From contig DYFM01000013.1 in assembly GCA_020725175.1 (NCBI GenBank), forward strand, positions 1 through 38,161: DNA of 38,161 nt. The letters run 5' to 3'. The stretch is from Candidatus Paceibacter sp. GTDB lineage: Bacteria > Patescibacteriota > Patescibacteriia > Magasanikbacterales > UBA922. The notes beneath the pieces were generated by a model. The model was not told where the DNA came from. It worked only from the letters and a program-made list of their open reading frames with translations, and did not search any database. Of this stretch, positions 6,849-18,600 are shown piece by piece. Both the position numbers and the translations under genes were made by a program. How positions within the stretch are numbered: position 1 is the first letter of the stretch; each line of letters begins with the position of its first letter.

Positions 6849-9800
6849 ATGTCCCGAGATACACTTCATTCAATGGACTTCAACGCGCTTCTTCTCAAGG
6901 TAGCGTCACCAGAAGTCATCAAAGAATGGTCGTTTGGTGAAGTAAATAAACCCGAAACGATCAACTATCGAACCCAAAAACCGGAAAAAGGCGGGTTGTT
7001 TGCCGAAGAAATTTTTGGACCGACTAAAGATTGGGAATGTTACTGTGGCAAGTATAAAAAAATTCGTTACAAGGGAATCGTTTGTGATAAGTGTGGTGTG
7101 GAAGTTACACACTCCTTGGTTCGTCGTGACCGGATGGGGCACATCTCTCTGTCTTCTCCGGTAACCCATATTTGGTTTTTGCGATCAATTCCTTCCAAAA
7201 TCGGTTTGATTCTTGACTTATCGATTCAGGCACTGGAAAAAGTGATTTACTTTGCTTCTTTCATTATTACCTCTATCGATGAGGCAGGGGTGAAAGAAAC
7301 GCATGACGCGTTGAAAAAAGAATTTAAATCAAAAACAAAACAGATTGAACATGAGTTTGATCAAAAAGTGAAACAAGCCAATGACTCGAAAGCGGGAAGT
7401 GAGGCGTTGGAACAACTGGCGAAAGAACGTGATCGAAAGCTGCAAGCTTTGCAAGAAGAATTTGATGGCGCGGAACGAGATTTGAAAGATATTCGCATGT
7501 TGTCAATTGTTTCAGAAAATCGATATCAAGAATTGTCTTTGCGCTACGGTCACTTGTTTGACGCGGAAATTGGTGCGGGAGCAGTTCGAAAACTGCTTGA
7601 GTCATTGGATCTGGAAGAAACCGCGAAACGACTAGATAAAGAAATTGAAACCGCCAAGGGTGCAAAACGTGAACGATTGGTACGTCGCGTAAAACTTTTG
7701 AAAAATTTACACCACAATCATATTCGTCCAGAATGGATGGTACTCACTACTATTCCGGTTATTCCACCGGATCTTCGACCAATGGTCGCGCTTGATGGGG
7801 GCCGATTTGCCACCAGTGATTTGAATGATTTGTACCGTCGCGTGATCAACCGCAACAATCGTTTGAAACGCTTGCTTGAGCTCAATGCGCCGGAAGTCAT
7901 TTGTCGAAATGAAAAACGCATGTTACAAGAAGCAGTCGATGCGCTGATTGACAACAACGCGCGTGCCAGTAAGACCGTTACCGCTTCTACCGGTCAAAAA
8001 CGACAGCTCCGATCATTGGCAGATATTTTGAAAGGAAAACAAGGTCGTTTCCGCCAGAATTTGCTTGGAAAACGAGTGGATTACTCCGGTCGTTCGGTTA
8101 TTGTGGTTGGACCAAAATTAAACATTGATGAGTGTGGGTTGCCAAAACGCATGGCACTTGAGCTTTTCAAACCGTTTGTGATGGCAGAAATTATTAAACG
8201 AGAGTTGGCACACAATGTTCGTAGCGCTTCTCGTTTTATCGAAACCAACGCTCCGGAAGTATGGGATATTTTGGAAGATTTGACGACCAAAACCCGTGTT
8301 TTGTTGAACCGGGCACCGACACTCCACCGTCTTGGTATTCAAGCGTTTCGTCCTCGACTTGTGGAAGGAAAAGCGATTCGGTTGCACCCGCTCGTGTGTC
8401 CGGCGTTCAATGCAGACTTTGATGGAGATCAGATGGCGGTACACTTACCTTTGACGGAAGAAGCTAAGTGGGAAGCGGACAATTTGATGGCTGCAGAAAA
8501 AAATATCTTGAAGCCAGCGACCGGTTCTCCGGTAACTACGCCACAGCAAGATATCGCGCTTGGTTGTTATTACCTCACGAAGTATAATGAGAATGATGTT
8601 GAAGAAAGTAAAAAATATTTTTCCAATATTACGGAAGCATCATTTGCGTATAAAGCACGGAAAATTACACTTAAAGAGCGAATTGTGGTGCGATTTGAAG
8701 ACATGTCTCGTTTTCCGGAAGGAACCAGTCCGCTCGTTGAAACATCGATTGGAAGAATTTTCTTCAATGAGATTTTGCCAAACAAACTGGCATTCTACAA
8801 TGAAACGATTACAAAAAAGCACTTGAGTGCCATCATTCAGCTGTTGCTTGAATACTATGGACAAGAGGAGACCGCGCGCGTTCTTGATCGATTGAAAGCA
8901 CTTGGATTTAAATATGTTACCAAATCGGGATATTCGCTCGGTATGGATGACTTTGGTCATATTGAACAAAAGAAAGCCTTGCTTGAAGAAGGTGACGTGC
9001 GCATTCAGCAGGTAGAAGAACAGTTCCAAGAAGGGTTGCTCACTGACTCCGAACGACACAGTAAAGTGCTCGAAATTTGGACGGAAGTGAAAGACCGAGT
9101 GGTTTCTCATAACAAAGAAGCATTGGACAAAGACAAATCGGTGTTTGCGATGATTGACTCGGGAGCGCGTGGTTCATGGGGCCAGCTAGGTCAGGTTATT
9201 GGTATGAAAGGGTTGGTAGCTTCACCAAGTGGAGAAATTATTGAATTACCGGTCAAAGGAAACTTTAAGGAAGGATTTGAAGTGCTTGAATTCTTCATCT
9301 CAAGTCATGGTACCCGAAAAGGGTTGTCTGATACTGCGCTTCGTACCGCGAACGCCGGATACTTGACGCGACGTCTCGTGGATGTGGCGCAAGATGTTGT
9401 TGTCACCCAAGAAAACTGTGGTGATACGGTTGGTGAAGTGTTTACCAAAGAACAGTCGGAACAAATGGGTCAGCAACTTTCTGATCGTGTGGTCGGACGT
9501 TTTGTTCTCGAAGATGTGGTGGCGGATGGTGAGGTACTGGTACGTGCCGGAGAAGTCATTACCGAAGAGATCGCTCGTCAGATTGCAAAACGCGGAGTAA
9601 CCTCTGTGCATGTACGAAGTGTATTGCAGTGTTTGTTGCCAAAAGCGGTGTGTGTCCAATGTTATGGGTATGATTTGGCACATAATAAAACGGTCAAAAA
9701 AGGTGTGGCGGTAGGTATAATGGCTGCGCAATCTATTGGTGAGCCAGGTACCCAGCTTACCATGAGAACCTTCCATCTTGGTGGTGTCGCCGGTGGTGGG

Positions 9801-10730
9801 GATATTACTCAAGGGTTGCCTCGGGTAGAAGAACTGTTTGAAGCGCGCACCCCAAAACGAAAAGCTGTATTGTCGGAAGTTGCCGGAACGATTGAAATTG
9901 AAGACGCGGACGGCAAAGTGATCACCAACAGTCTTGGTCGACGTATTTTTGAAGGCCGTCGTGGACAAAAAATTATCAAAGTTCACTTTGAGGGATTGGA
10001 TGAGGAGAAAGTTAAGGTAAAACGAGTTGATGAGGTACGTGTCACCGACGGACAAAAAGTAAAGAAAGACGACGTTCTCTTGGTTCGTGGTGGGTCCGGT
10101 GAAGAAGTGAAGGCAGAGTATACCGGAAATGTGCGTGTTCAAGGATCAGAAATTATCTTGAGTTACGAAGGAAAGCATGCTAAGGAATACATTATTCCGC
10201 TTGGGTACAAACTGTTTGTGAAAGACGGTGAGACAGTGGAAAAAGGGCAGCAGTTGACCGAGGGTGCGGTAGACCTCCATGAACTCTTTGCGCTCAAGGG
10301 TCGAGACGCGGTACAACGCTATATTCTCCAGGAAATTCAGGATATTTATGCGTCGCAAGGTCAGCGTTTAAACGATAAACATGTGGAGATTATCATCAAA
10401 CAGATGTTTAGTCGTATTTACGTCGAAGATCCGGGCGATACTGAACTACTACCAGGTGAAGTGGTAGAACGAGCACAGTTGGTTCACGCCAATACTGAAG
10501 CAAAGAAAGATGGTCGAAAAGAAGCGGTCGGACGAGAACTCTTCCTTGGTATTAGTAAAGTTTCGTTGTCGACACAGAGCTTCCTTTCTGCTGCGTCGTT
10601 CCAGGAAACCTCAAAGGTTCTGATCAACGCGGCTATCTCCGGTCGAGTGGATCCACTCGAGGGGCTCAAAGAAAACGTTATTATCGGACGATTGATTCCA
10701 GCTGGAACCGGATTTCAGGATAAGGAGTAA
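6849..10730 (+). CDS. rpoC: DNA-directed RNA polymerase beta prime subunit
   Basis: A complete RpoC of 1293 aa. The N-terminal zinc site is CYCGKYKK...CDKCG (residues about 64-82). The catalytic Mg-binding loop NADFDGDQMAVH lies near 520. The trigger-loop and bridge-helix region runs from GARGSWGQLGQ (about 772) through TRKGLSDTALRTANAGYLTR (about 821). The second zinc site uses cysteines from NCGDTVG (about 856) and CLLPKAVCVQCYG (about 927). MAAQSIGEPGTQLTMRTFH follows near 957. A charged coiled coil lies around 155-220. The ATG at 6849 gives the expected MSRDTLHSMDF-type start and has no Shine-Dalgarno. Length is normal for a form without the large Proteobacterial insert. Confidence 0.99.
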   Translation: MSRDTLHSMDFNALLLKVASPEVIKEWSFGEVNKPETINYRTQKPEKGGLFAEEIFGPTKDWECYCGKYKKIRYKGIVCDKCGVEVTHSLVRRDRMGHISLSSPVTHIWFLRSIPSKIGLILDLSIQALEKVIYFASFIITSIDEAGVKETHDALKKEFKSKTKQIEHEFDQKVKQANDSKAGSEALEQLAKERDRKLQALQEEFDGAERDLKDIRMLSIVSENRYQELSLRYGHLFDAEIGAGAVRKLLESLDLEETAKRLDKEIETAKGAKRERLVRRVKLLKNLHHNHIRPEWMVLTTIPVIPPDLRPMVALDGGRFATSDLNDLYRRVINRNNRLKRLLELNAPEVICRNEKRMLQEAVDALIDNNARASKTVTASTGQKRQLRSLADILKGKQGRFRQNLLGKRVDYSGRSVIVVGPKLNIDECGLPKRMALELFKPFVMAEIIKRELAHNVRSASRFIETNAPEVWDILEDLTTKTRVLLNRAPTLHRLGIQAFRPRLVEGKAIRLHPLVCPAFNADFDGDQMAVHLPLTEEAKWEADNLMAAEKNILKPATGSPVTTPQQDIALGCYYLTKYNENDVEESKKYFSNITEASFAYKARKITLKERIVVRFEDMSRFPEGTSPLVETSIGRIFFNEILPNKLAFYNETITKKHLSAIIQLLLEYYGQEETARVLDRLKALGFKYVTKSGYSLGMDDFGHIEQKKALLEEGDVRIQQVEEQFQEGLLTDSERHSKVLEIWTEVKDRVVSHNKEALDKDKSVFAMIDSGARGSWGQLGQVIGMKGLVASPSGEIIELPVKGNFKEGFEVLEFFISSHGTRKGLSDTALRTANAGYLTRRLVDVAQDVVVTQENCGDTVGEVFTKEQSEQMGQQLSDRVVGRFVLEDVVADGEVLVRAGEVITEEIARQIAKRGVTSVHVRSVLQCLLPKAVCVQCYGYDLAHNKTVKKGVAVGIMAAQSIGEPGTQLTMRTFHLGGVAGGGDITQGLPRVEELFEARTPKRKAVLSEVAGTIEIEDADGKVITNSLGRRIFEGRRGQKIIKVHFEGLDEEKVKVKRVDEVRVTDGQKVKKDDVLLVRGGSGEEVKAEYTGNVRVQGSEIILSYEGKHAKEYIIPLGYKLFVKDGETVEKGQQLTEGAVDLHELFALKGRDAVQRYILQEIQDIYASQGQRLNDKHVEIIIKQMFSRIYVEDPGDTELLPGEVVERAQLVHANTEAKKDGRKEAVGRELFLGISKVSLSTQSFLSAASFQETSKVLINAAISGRVDPLEGLKENVIIGRLIPAGTGFQDKE

Positions 10731-10814
10731 TATTGTTTACACCTGAAACGATGCTCAATATACGTTTGGATTGTTTGGGCAATGATACTATTATCAATGT
10801 CAGTTGACACAGAA

Positions 10815-10841
10815 ACTTCCTCAGAAATGGGGGAGTTTTTG
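10815..10841 (+). terminator. Intrinsic terminator after rpoC
   Basis: ACTTCCTC pairs with GGGGGAGT with wobble pairs around a short loop, followed by TTTTTG and further T-rich sequence. It lies about 85 bp after the rpoC stop and fits the end of the rpoBC transcript. Confidence 0.7.
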
Positions 10842-10877
10842 TTTTCCTGTTTTTTCAAAGACGAATATTACATATAG

Positions 10878-10906
10878 TTGAACATCCAGCCTTTTTTTGT
10901 TACTCT
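10878..10906 (+). promoter_or_regulatory. Candidate yebC promoter
   Basis: TTGAAC (10878-10883), a 17-bp spacer and TACTCT (10901-10906) lie about 100 bp upstream of the yebC start. Both boxes deviate from consensus. Confidence 0.45.
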
Positions 10907-11008
10907 ATGGATACTATGTCAGCCTGGAAACATCCACCACCATTCGAAGGTCATTTAGTTGATAGGTGAGTATTTACTATCTTTTTGTCTAATTCTCTAG
11001 TTATTTTT

Positions 11009-11737
11009 ATGAGTGGACATTCCAAATGGCACAATATTCAAGCCAAAAAAGGCAAGGCCGATAAAGCACGAAGTAATGCTTTTACAAAACTGGCACGGTT
11101 GATTACTGTGGCGGCCCAACAAGGAGGAGGTGATCCGGAGATGAATTTTTCATTGCGTTTGGCAATAGACAAAGCAAAAGCGGTCAACATGCCAAAAGAT
11201 AACATTGAGCGCGCCATAAAACGTGGAACCGGAGAATCAAAAGAAGGCGGGCAATTTGAGGAAGTACTGTATGAAGGGTTTGCCCCGGGAGGTGTTGCGA
11301 TGCTGATTGAAGCGGTCACAGATAACAAAAATCGAACTGTATCGGAAGTGAAGCACATTGCTGCAAAAAACGGCGGCTCCATAGGTGCTCCGGGTAGTGT
11401 ACAGTGGCAGTTTGAGCACCGTGGAGTGATTCGTTTTTCAGATGAAAAAAAACAGATGATTGAAAAATGGGAAGATGTACAGTTGTTACTTATGGATGCG
11501 GGTGCGCTTGATATTTTTGAAGATGATGGCGTGAAAATTGTTTCTCATATAGAATCTTTGCAAGCTCTTGGAAAGGTGCTGCGAGAGAATAACATTGAAC
11601 CGGATGAGTCGGGGTTGGAATGGGTAGCAAAGGAACCGCTCAGTGTTGACGAAGAAACTATGCAAAAGATTGAAGTGTTATATGATGCTCTCAGTGATTT
11701 TGATGATGTGCGAGAGGTGTATTTGAATATGTTGTGA
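11009..11737 (+). CDS. yebC: YebC/PmpR family protein (TACO1 family)
   Basis: A 242-aa YebC-family protein. The hallmark N-terminus MSGHSKWHNIQAKKGKADK begins at the ATG at 11009; the track ORF adds eight residues from an upstream TTG that the family lacks. The conserved blocks AFTKLARLITVAA, NMPKDNIERAIKRGTGE and EGFAPGGVAMLIEAVTDNKNRT are present in order, followed by the C-terminal domains with FEHRGVI. Family members act in the cytoplasm; recent work assigns some to relief of ribosome stalling at proline-rich stretches, while older work calls them transcriptional regulators. Adjacency to ruvC is a common bacterial arrangement. No Shine-Dalgarno precedes the start. Confidence 0.95.
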   Translation: MSGHSKWHNIQAKKGKADKARSNAFTKLARLITVAAQQGGGDPEMNFSLRLAIDKAKAVNMPKDNIERAIKRGTGESKEGGQFEEVLYEGFAPGGVAMLIEAVTDNKNRTVSEVKHIAAKNGGSIGAPGSVQWQFEHRGVIRFSDEKKQMIEKWEDVQLLLMDAGALDIFEDDGVKIVSHIESLQALGKVLRENNIEPDESGLEWVAKEPLSVDEETMQKIEVLYDALSDFDDVREVYLNML

Positions 11738-11915
11738 ACCTAACATCTCATCCTCTCGCCCCTTTTCCTTAGGAGGAGAAGGGGGAGTGGATACTAGTGG
11801 TAGTTTACTCTGCCTCCATCCCAGGAGGATAAGTGCTGCGGGGAAATTCATTCAATCGATTCAACCCCCTCTCCTTTTGGAGAGAGTAAGGGTGAGATGC
11901 TAAAAATACCTTCTT
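11738..11915. repeat. yebC-ruvC intergenic palindromic and dispersed repeats
   Basis: The left part (CATCTCATCCTC) and right part (GGGTGAGATG) form an imperfect fold-back around purine/pyrimidine segments such as CTCTCCTTTTGGAGAG. Bases 11823-11852 match the dispersed motif of 1439-1467 and 20498-20526 (GTGCTGCGGGGA then ATTCATT). No gene is seen. Confidence 0.55.
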
Positions 11916-12425
11916 ATGAGGCAGACAAAACATCGCATCATTGGAATTGACCCCGGCTATGGTCGAATTGGCGTTGGTATTATCGAAGGAAACGGACAAG
12001 AATGGAAGCCGCTGTACTTTTGTTGTATTGAAACATACGCGAAGATGAATTTTGTTGATCGATTGGACGAAGTGCATGTCGCGTTAAAAAAAATTATTGC
12101 TACGTTCAAGCCCACTCACGCGGCCGTGGAACAATTATTCTTTTACAAAAATGTAAAAACCGCAATTGATGTCGGTCAAGCAAGAGGGGTGATACTGTTG
12201 ACCTTGCGACAGATGAAATTGCCAATTGATGAATTTACTCCACTTCAGGTAAAACAAACGATTACTGGTTACGGGAAAGCAGAAAAAAGTCAGGTGCAAA
12301 AAATGGTGAGTGTATTATTGGGACTTCATAAGAAAAAGATACAAGACGACGCGGCCGATGCACTCGGTGTCGCGCTGACTGCTGGGTATCAATTGGAGTA
12401 CAACAAAAGGATCACAAAGAGATAG
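11916..12425 (+). CDS. ruvC: Crossover junction endodeoxyribonuclease RuvC
   Basis: A 169-aa RuvC, the Holliday-junction resolvase that cuts crossed DNA strands during recombinational repair. The four acidic catalytic positions are visible in an RNase H-like fold: D in IGIDPGYGRIG (near residue 11), E in AAVEQLFF (near 70), and the aspartate pair in KIQDDAADALGVAL near the C-terminus. The GYGKAEKSQVQKMV helix is also typical. Length is normal. ruvA and ruvB do not follow; the next gene encodes a surface protein. No Shine-Dalgarno precedes the ATG. Confidence 0.96.
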   Translation: MRQTKHRIIGIDPGYGRIGVGIIEGNGQEWKPLYFCCIETYAKMNFVDRLDEVHVALKKIIATFKPTHAAVEQLFFYKNVKTAIDVGQARGVILLTLRQMKLPIDEFTPLQVKQTITGYGKAEKSQVQKMVSVLLGLHKKKIQDDAADALGVALTAGYQLEYNKRITKR

Positions 12426-12426
12426 T

Positions 12427-12435
12427 TGTGGATAA
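12427..12435 (-). promoter_or_regulatory. Perfect DnaA-box 9-mer
   Basis: TGTGGATAA, the reverse complement of TTATCCACA, begins two bases after the ruvC stop codon and about 40 bp upstream of a TATACT box (12475-12480) that may be the -10 of the surface-protein gene. The matching -35 (TTTATT) is poor. Confidence 0.4.
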
Positions 12436-12551
12436 AAAAGGTGTTCAGAGGTTTATTTTTGTGGTTATTTTCGGTATACTTATATCAGAATTTTTATTAT
12501 TACTTTAACATGCAGTGTTTTGAGGGGACAATTGATGTTTAAAGTGTTTTT

Positions 12552-12576
12552 AAAGTGTTTTTTGTACACTTTTTTA
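12552..12576 (+). terminator. Terminator-like hairpin between ruvC and the surface-protein gene
   Basis: AAAGTG (12552-12557) pairs with CACTTT (12567-12572) followed by T-rich sequence. AAAGTGTTTTT also occurs as a direct repeat just upstream. It could end ruvC transcripts; the stem is short. Confidence 0.45.
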
Positions 12577-12663
12577 TTTATCTGATCTTTCTACTGCGCT
12601 CTCTTATTCAAGAGTCGGTCGGTGCATAGGGGATAGGTCAGATCATTAACCTCATTATTTCAT

Positions 12664-15600
12664 ATGGCAGAATCAATCAAACAACATATGGTACGCCAGC
12701 GAGTCATGTATTTGTTCTTTATGCTTGTAGGAACAATTGCGCTCGGGCTGTATCTTTCTTTATTTCAACCGTTTCAAACGCAGGCGGCAGTGAGCAGTGT
12801 TGGTGTTACTGATAATGACACTGCTAACTATGGAATCACCGGCGCCGATATTTCACTCCAAGCGACAGTATCCGGAGAAACTCCGGCCGGTTTTCAGGCG
12901 CTTGGCGTATTTATTGCTCCTAGCTCATCGGTAATTACCGCTGAAAACTACAATTCTACCGGCTGTGAAGGCGCGCCATGTAAAAGTCTCAAGATGTATC
13001 CCGCGTATCAGTCAATCAATGAAACTCTTCCTTCAGCTATTTCCTTTAATAGTGGAGGGAACGCATTTGTTTCCGGGACGCAGTATGTGGCGTGGATTAT
13101 GACCGTGGCTAATGTGGTTGAGTTGGTTTCTTCCTCACCATTTACCTTTAGTCCTGATCTTGATGTGCCGGACAACCAAGCGCCCTTTGTGATGCACATG
13201 AACGCCGTGAAGACTGTGGAGAATACAACGGCGTATCTTTATGCCAATATTTTTGATGATCAGACCACCTTTGCTCAGTTTGCGGATACCGGTGATGGTC
13301 GAAATGAATATGTGCGTGCGGTAGTGTGGGACGAAAGTGATGGAGTGGGAAGCGCTACTACAGTTACTGGAACCCCTTTTGCAAACGCTTTTTTTGAATT
13401 TGGTATCTCTTCTAGTATTGTTGGAGCGGCGGGAAATAGTGTCAATTACTATCTTGTAGCCACCGATCATGCCGGTAATACACGGTATTTTTGTAATTCT
13501 TCAAGCGCAGCCAGTGCGGGCGATTGTCAGGCGGCTCCGTTTAAAATAGTGGTAGTTGCAGCCGGAGCACGAACGATTTCCGGTGTGGTAAAGGATATGG
13601 ATGTTAATCAGGCCTACGGGAATGGAGCGGCGGTTTTTATCGGTGGTTTTGGTCATCGAGCGGTTACTACTACAGCCAATACCGGAGAGTATCAGTTTAG
13701 CAGTATTCCGGACAATAGTCAGGTGGAAATTTTTGCCTCTGCCCAAAACTATTGCCCCAATAGTCGCTTTGAAAGTGTTTCTACAGCTAATCTAACAGAC
13801 ATTGACATTTCAATTAAGCTTGGACTTTGTGGTGGTGGAGGAGAGGGTGGTTCAGGTGATGCTCCGTTTGTGACATTCTCTGGTCCTCAGGATAATTCGT
13901 CGTTTATTCCAATTACAGAGCGAATTCGAGTGGGAGTAAGTCAGCCGATGCAAGCCAGTTCGATAGATGGTTCTGGAACCGGAAACGTGTACCTTACCCC
14001 AGATGACGGAGCAACCAAAATTGCCGGTACAGTTAAGTACTGTGCCAATCAGGCATCAAGTGGTTGTGATTGGATTCCATCTCAGGACCAGCAAGTGATT
14101 ACCTTTACTCCGAGCAGTAATCTCTCGACGAGTACGAAGTATACACTTGTCATCAAAGAAAATGTTCTGGCTGAAAACGGAAAATCCATCTCAGGTAATC
14201 GTCCCGGGGGAGGACATACTCTTACTTTCACTACCCAAGGCGATACGGTAAACTTTGGTGATGGTGGTCCTACCTTTGGTGATGGTGGGCAGTACATGCC
14301 TCCGTTTGTGCGTTCCATGCAGCCGGCTCCGGGGCAAAAGGCAGCCCTGGATACGAATATTTTACTTGAGTTCAATGAGCCGTTGAACTCGGGCACGCTG
14401 ACAAATGCAATTACACTGTACAATATCACCGATAATCAATCAGTCAGTGCTGTGGTGACACTTGATAATAATGAAAAACGGTATGTCACAATCAATCCGG
14501 ATGACAATTTAACTACCGGGAAAGAGTATGAAGTGCGGGTACTTGGTGCGGTTGCCAATGTCAGTGGTGTTACGATGCGTCGACCGGAAGAAACCGCTCA
14601 GGTTGCGTTTAGTTCTTCTTTCAAAGCAGATAGTTCTGTTTCAGGCGCTTCGCCGACCATTTCTCCAAAATATAGTAACAATGCTACCGGCGTACCGGTC
14701 AATACGATTTTTGAATTTGGATTTAATAAGCCGATGGATGTTACAACGATCAATAGTGCCAATATTAGTTTAAAACGAGGATCAACCGCCGTATCTTTGG
14801 AATCGCATTTTGATCCGGCATCCAACTTGTTGTCAGTCATGCCGATCAATGTACTCTTGCCAAATACCGTATATACCATCACTTTGAGTACCTCAGTAAA
14901 AACGCTTACCGGGGCCGCTATATCTGAAACTACCTTCACGTATACTACCGGAGACGCAGATACACAGGTGCCTACAGTTCTTGAAACTAGATGTGATGAC
15001 TTTACTTGTCGAGTAGCCTTTAATGAACGCATGAATACTAAAGCATCGACTGATATTACCGGATTTACGAAAAGTGTTTTAAACCACGAAAACTTTATTT
15101 TGTCTCATGGGATGAGTCAAGATGTGGTGCAAAGTTCGGCCTTCTTTGAATATGATCCGAAAGCCAATGCGGTACTTATTCGAAATCTGCAACTAACACC
15201 AGGAGAAACCTTTTCCATGACCGTAACTTCTACGGCCGCTGACGTGTCGGACAACAGCTTAGGATCTTCTCTTACTCTCAATGGTACGGTAGAGTCCAGT
15301 TCGCAAACATTTGGTTTTGGAGATGATGGAGGAATGTTTGGTCCTCCAAAACCGGCTTTCTTTGGTGACGGAGGGCAAGTTGGTGGGGGAGAATTTAAAC
15401 CAGAAGGCTTTGGTGGTTTTACCGGTGAGCAATTTGCTATGGGGCAAGCGGATATGGCTTTTCCATTCAACCCGACTGCCGGACAAGATAGTAATGTGTT
15501 TCAAGTTCGCTTTAATCCGGGGGTTGCGGTAGCAAATGCTAATGTCATCCGATTGACCTTCCCCAACGGAACCGATACTTCCGGAGCCATGAGTGATACC

Positions 15601-18600
15601 TATTCTCCGTTTATAAACGATCTTAATGGACTTGGTACTGCAAATGGTACAGTTACGATTGCAAGTGTCGATGCGTCAGTGGCAAGACAGGTAGATATTA
15701 CGTTGGGAGTGAGTGGTACGACCACCAGTACCGATACGTACACGATTGATTTACGTCGCATCATCAATCCGTCTATCCCTAAAGACCTTTCCACCGGTGG
15801 ATACACAGTTGGATTGAAACTATTGCAATCCGGTACAGCTGTCGCGAGTAAGACAAGTGTTCCTTACTTCATTAAGTCAGCCGGAAGCAATTCCATTACC
15901 GTACGTGTCTATGCGGGTAGTGTAGATTCACCGGATAACGTATCCGGAAGTCTTTTTCTGTACGGTGGTGGGCCGTCTGGACCAATGGACAAACTTCTTA
16001 CTCTTTCTGCCGGTGCGGTGGCACAGGTAAATGGATCAAATGCGACGAGTGTTCAATATACCAACTTGTCTGATGGCTGTTATTTTGTGGGGACAGAGCC
16101 GTATATTCGCTTGGGAAGTACCGATTATTATGGACAAAAAACTTTTGAGCCAATTTGTGTCTCCGGATCGCAATCAGCAACAAAAAATATCATTCTTACG
16201 TCATCTGATAGTACGGATACCATAGATGTGACAGTAAAAATTCAGGGCGTAAATTTCAATGGACGAGATATTGATGTGTTTGCCGGTGGGCCGGGAAATT
16301 TTGTGGTAAAAACGCTCTCTGCGGTTGGGGATACCTCTGTTACACCTACCAGTACTGTTCTCAAATTACCAAGTAATGGAAACTGGTTTATTGGTGTAGG
16401 TCCGGCTATGGAAAAAAGTGCGTCTAGTCAAACCGCAAAACCAAAAGCTTTGGCTGGTGTTCCACCGGCACCGGTCAACATGCTGGTGAGCAATCTTGGG
16501 CAAGTAGGGGAAGATATTACTACCGGGTTTGGGCAGCTTCCGCAAGGCGTGAGTTTTGATGGCGCGACCAACGCACTTACTTTTACCTTTACTTCGGCAA
16601 ACGTTAGTGTGAGTGGAAGTGTCAAAGATAATAGTGGAAACGCTATTCAAAACGCCGAAGTGATGCTGCATCGAAATGGTTTTGGTCAACCGGTATTTAC
16701 TCAGTCAGACTCAAATGGAAATTTCACCTTGAACGTGGCGCAAACCGGAAATTATGAAATTGGTGCATACAAAGAAGGGTTTCCATCCGTGAACAAACAA
16801 ATTGAAATTCGTCAAAGCGGGGAGTCTACCGCCGTATACATGAATGGTCAACAAATTACCGGTCAAAATCCATTGGTACTCAAAATGAAAAAGGCTGACT
16901 ATTATATTGCCGGAAAAGTATTGGACGCGAATAATAATGCCATTCAATACGCGCCGGTCTTTGCGGTGGATGCCAATGGAAATACTACGTTTGGCCAATC
17001 CGGTTCTGATGGTAGTTACACGATCTTTGTTGCTAATGGTACCTATAGTTTGCGCTCGGAATTGCCACCAGACAAATCTGATGCTTGCGGTACCTTGAGT
17101 CTTACGGGTGTAACCGTGAGTGGAGCCAATAAAACCAATCAAAATATAACCCCGACCGCTTCATCTTGTGTCACTTTGAGTGGTTCGGTAAGTGTGGGTG
17201 GAAATGGATTATCGAATGTTCCGTTGTTTATTGAAGAGTGGAACACAGACTCAAACGCGCCGGTTGCCGGCGGAGTAAAACGCCCGGCTTCAACCGATAG
17301 CTCAGGAGCGTATTCTGCGAAAGTTGTGGATGGAAAAACCTATCGAGTTGGAACCTGGCATCCGGATTATGGTGAGCTTGGTGCTACTGTTGTGGTAAGT
17401 GGAAATACCACCGGCAATGTCACCGTAGCATCGCTCAGTACAGTAACAGTAAGTTTTACCGGAAGTGATGATCTTTCGAGCATGAATGCCTTTTTGGAAA
17501 TAAAGAAAGGTGATGACACGACCAAACGAATCGGAAAACAACTAAGCAATTTGAGTAGCAATTCAACCGTGAGTGTACCAGGAAATGGCACCTACAATTA
17601 TTTTGTCGATGTCTTTGGGGTAATGAAAGCAACCGGTACGGTATCGGTGGCGGATGGTACGGGTACCATTACCGTGGATCTTGGTAACTCGAGTTTGGTT
17701 ACAGTTACCGGAACAATTAAGGACGCTAGTAATACTGCTTTGGCCGGTGCCTTGGTCACCTTTACCAACGATGATACGGGTGTGGTGCAGACCGCACTTA
17801 CCAATAGTAGTGGTGAATATTCCGTCAGTATAAAGGCGGGGGATTATAAAGTAGGCTCTTCGCTCAACGGGTATGTGGCGGGAGACGCGGCTACCAGTAC
17901 TTCATTTAGTGCGGATACTTCAGCCTTTGATTTTGCTTCCGGTGAAGATCGTGAGCCATTGACGGTTGCCAATCGAGTTATATCTGGAACCATAAAAGAT
18001 TATGGAAATGCCACCACCAGTGAAGGGTATGTTTGGGCAACAAACGCCACAACCGGCGTAGTGGTAAAAACGGCGCTTGATTCTGATGGAACTTACGAAT
18101 TACCGGTAACGGATGGAAGTTGGGTGGTGGGCGCGGCAGCTCCACTCAATGACGTGACTACGTCTTCTCAAGCGGTAGTAGTGAGTGGAAGTAATGCCAC
18201 CCAAAATATTACCCTGACAGAGCCGGCAAATGTGGCCAACAAAATGACCACATCGACTAGCGGAATCGTAGCCGGAAATACCGGAGGAAGTGTCAATGAT
18301 AGTGAAGGGAGTGGTATCAAGGTGACTGCTGGTGCAGGAGTCTTGCAAACCGGATCAGGAAATGTCACTCTCAATTTAGAACGAAGTTATACTGCGCCTG
18401 ACTCCGAACAATTCACTCCACTTGCCAACGCAACCTTTGATATTACTGCTACCGGGAATTCTACGATTAAAAATTTGAATGGAAATGTGGAAATTCAAAT
18501 TTCTTATGATGATATTGTTTCCGATTTACCGGCCAATGTAAATGAATCAGATTTGAAACTGATGTACTACTCACCGGAAACAGGAGACTACATCCCGGTA

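Noticed and set aside
10907-10969. 20-codon ORF (MDTMSAWKHPPP...) before yebC
   Set aside because: It overlaps the predicted transcription start of yebC, has no ribosome-binding site and nothing recognisable; probably chance.
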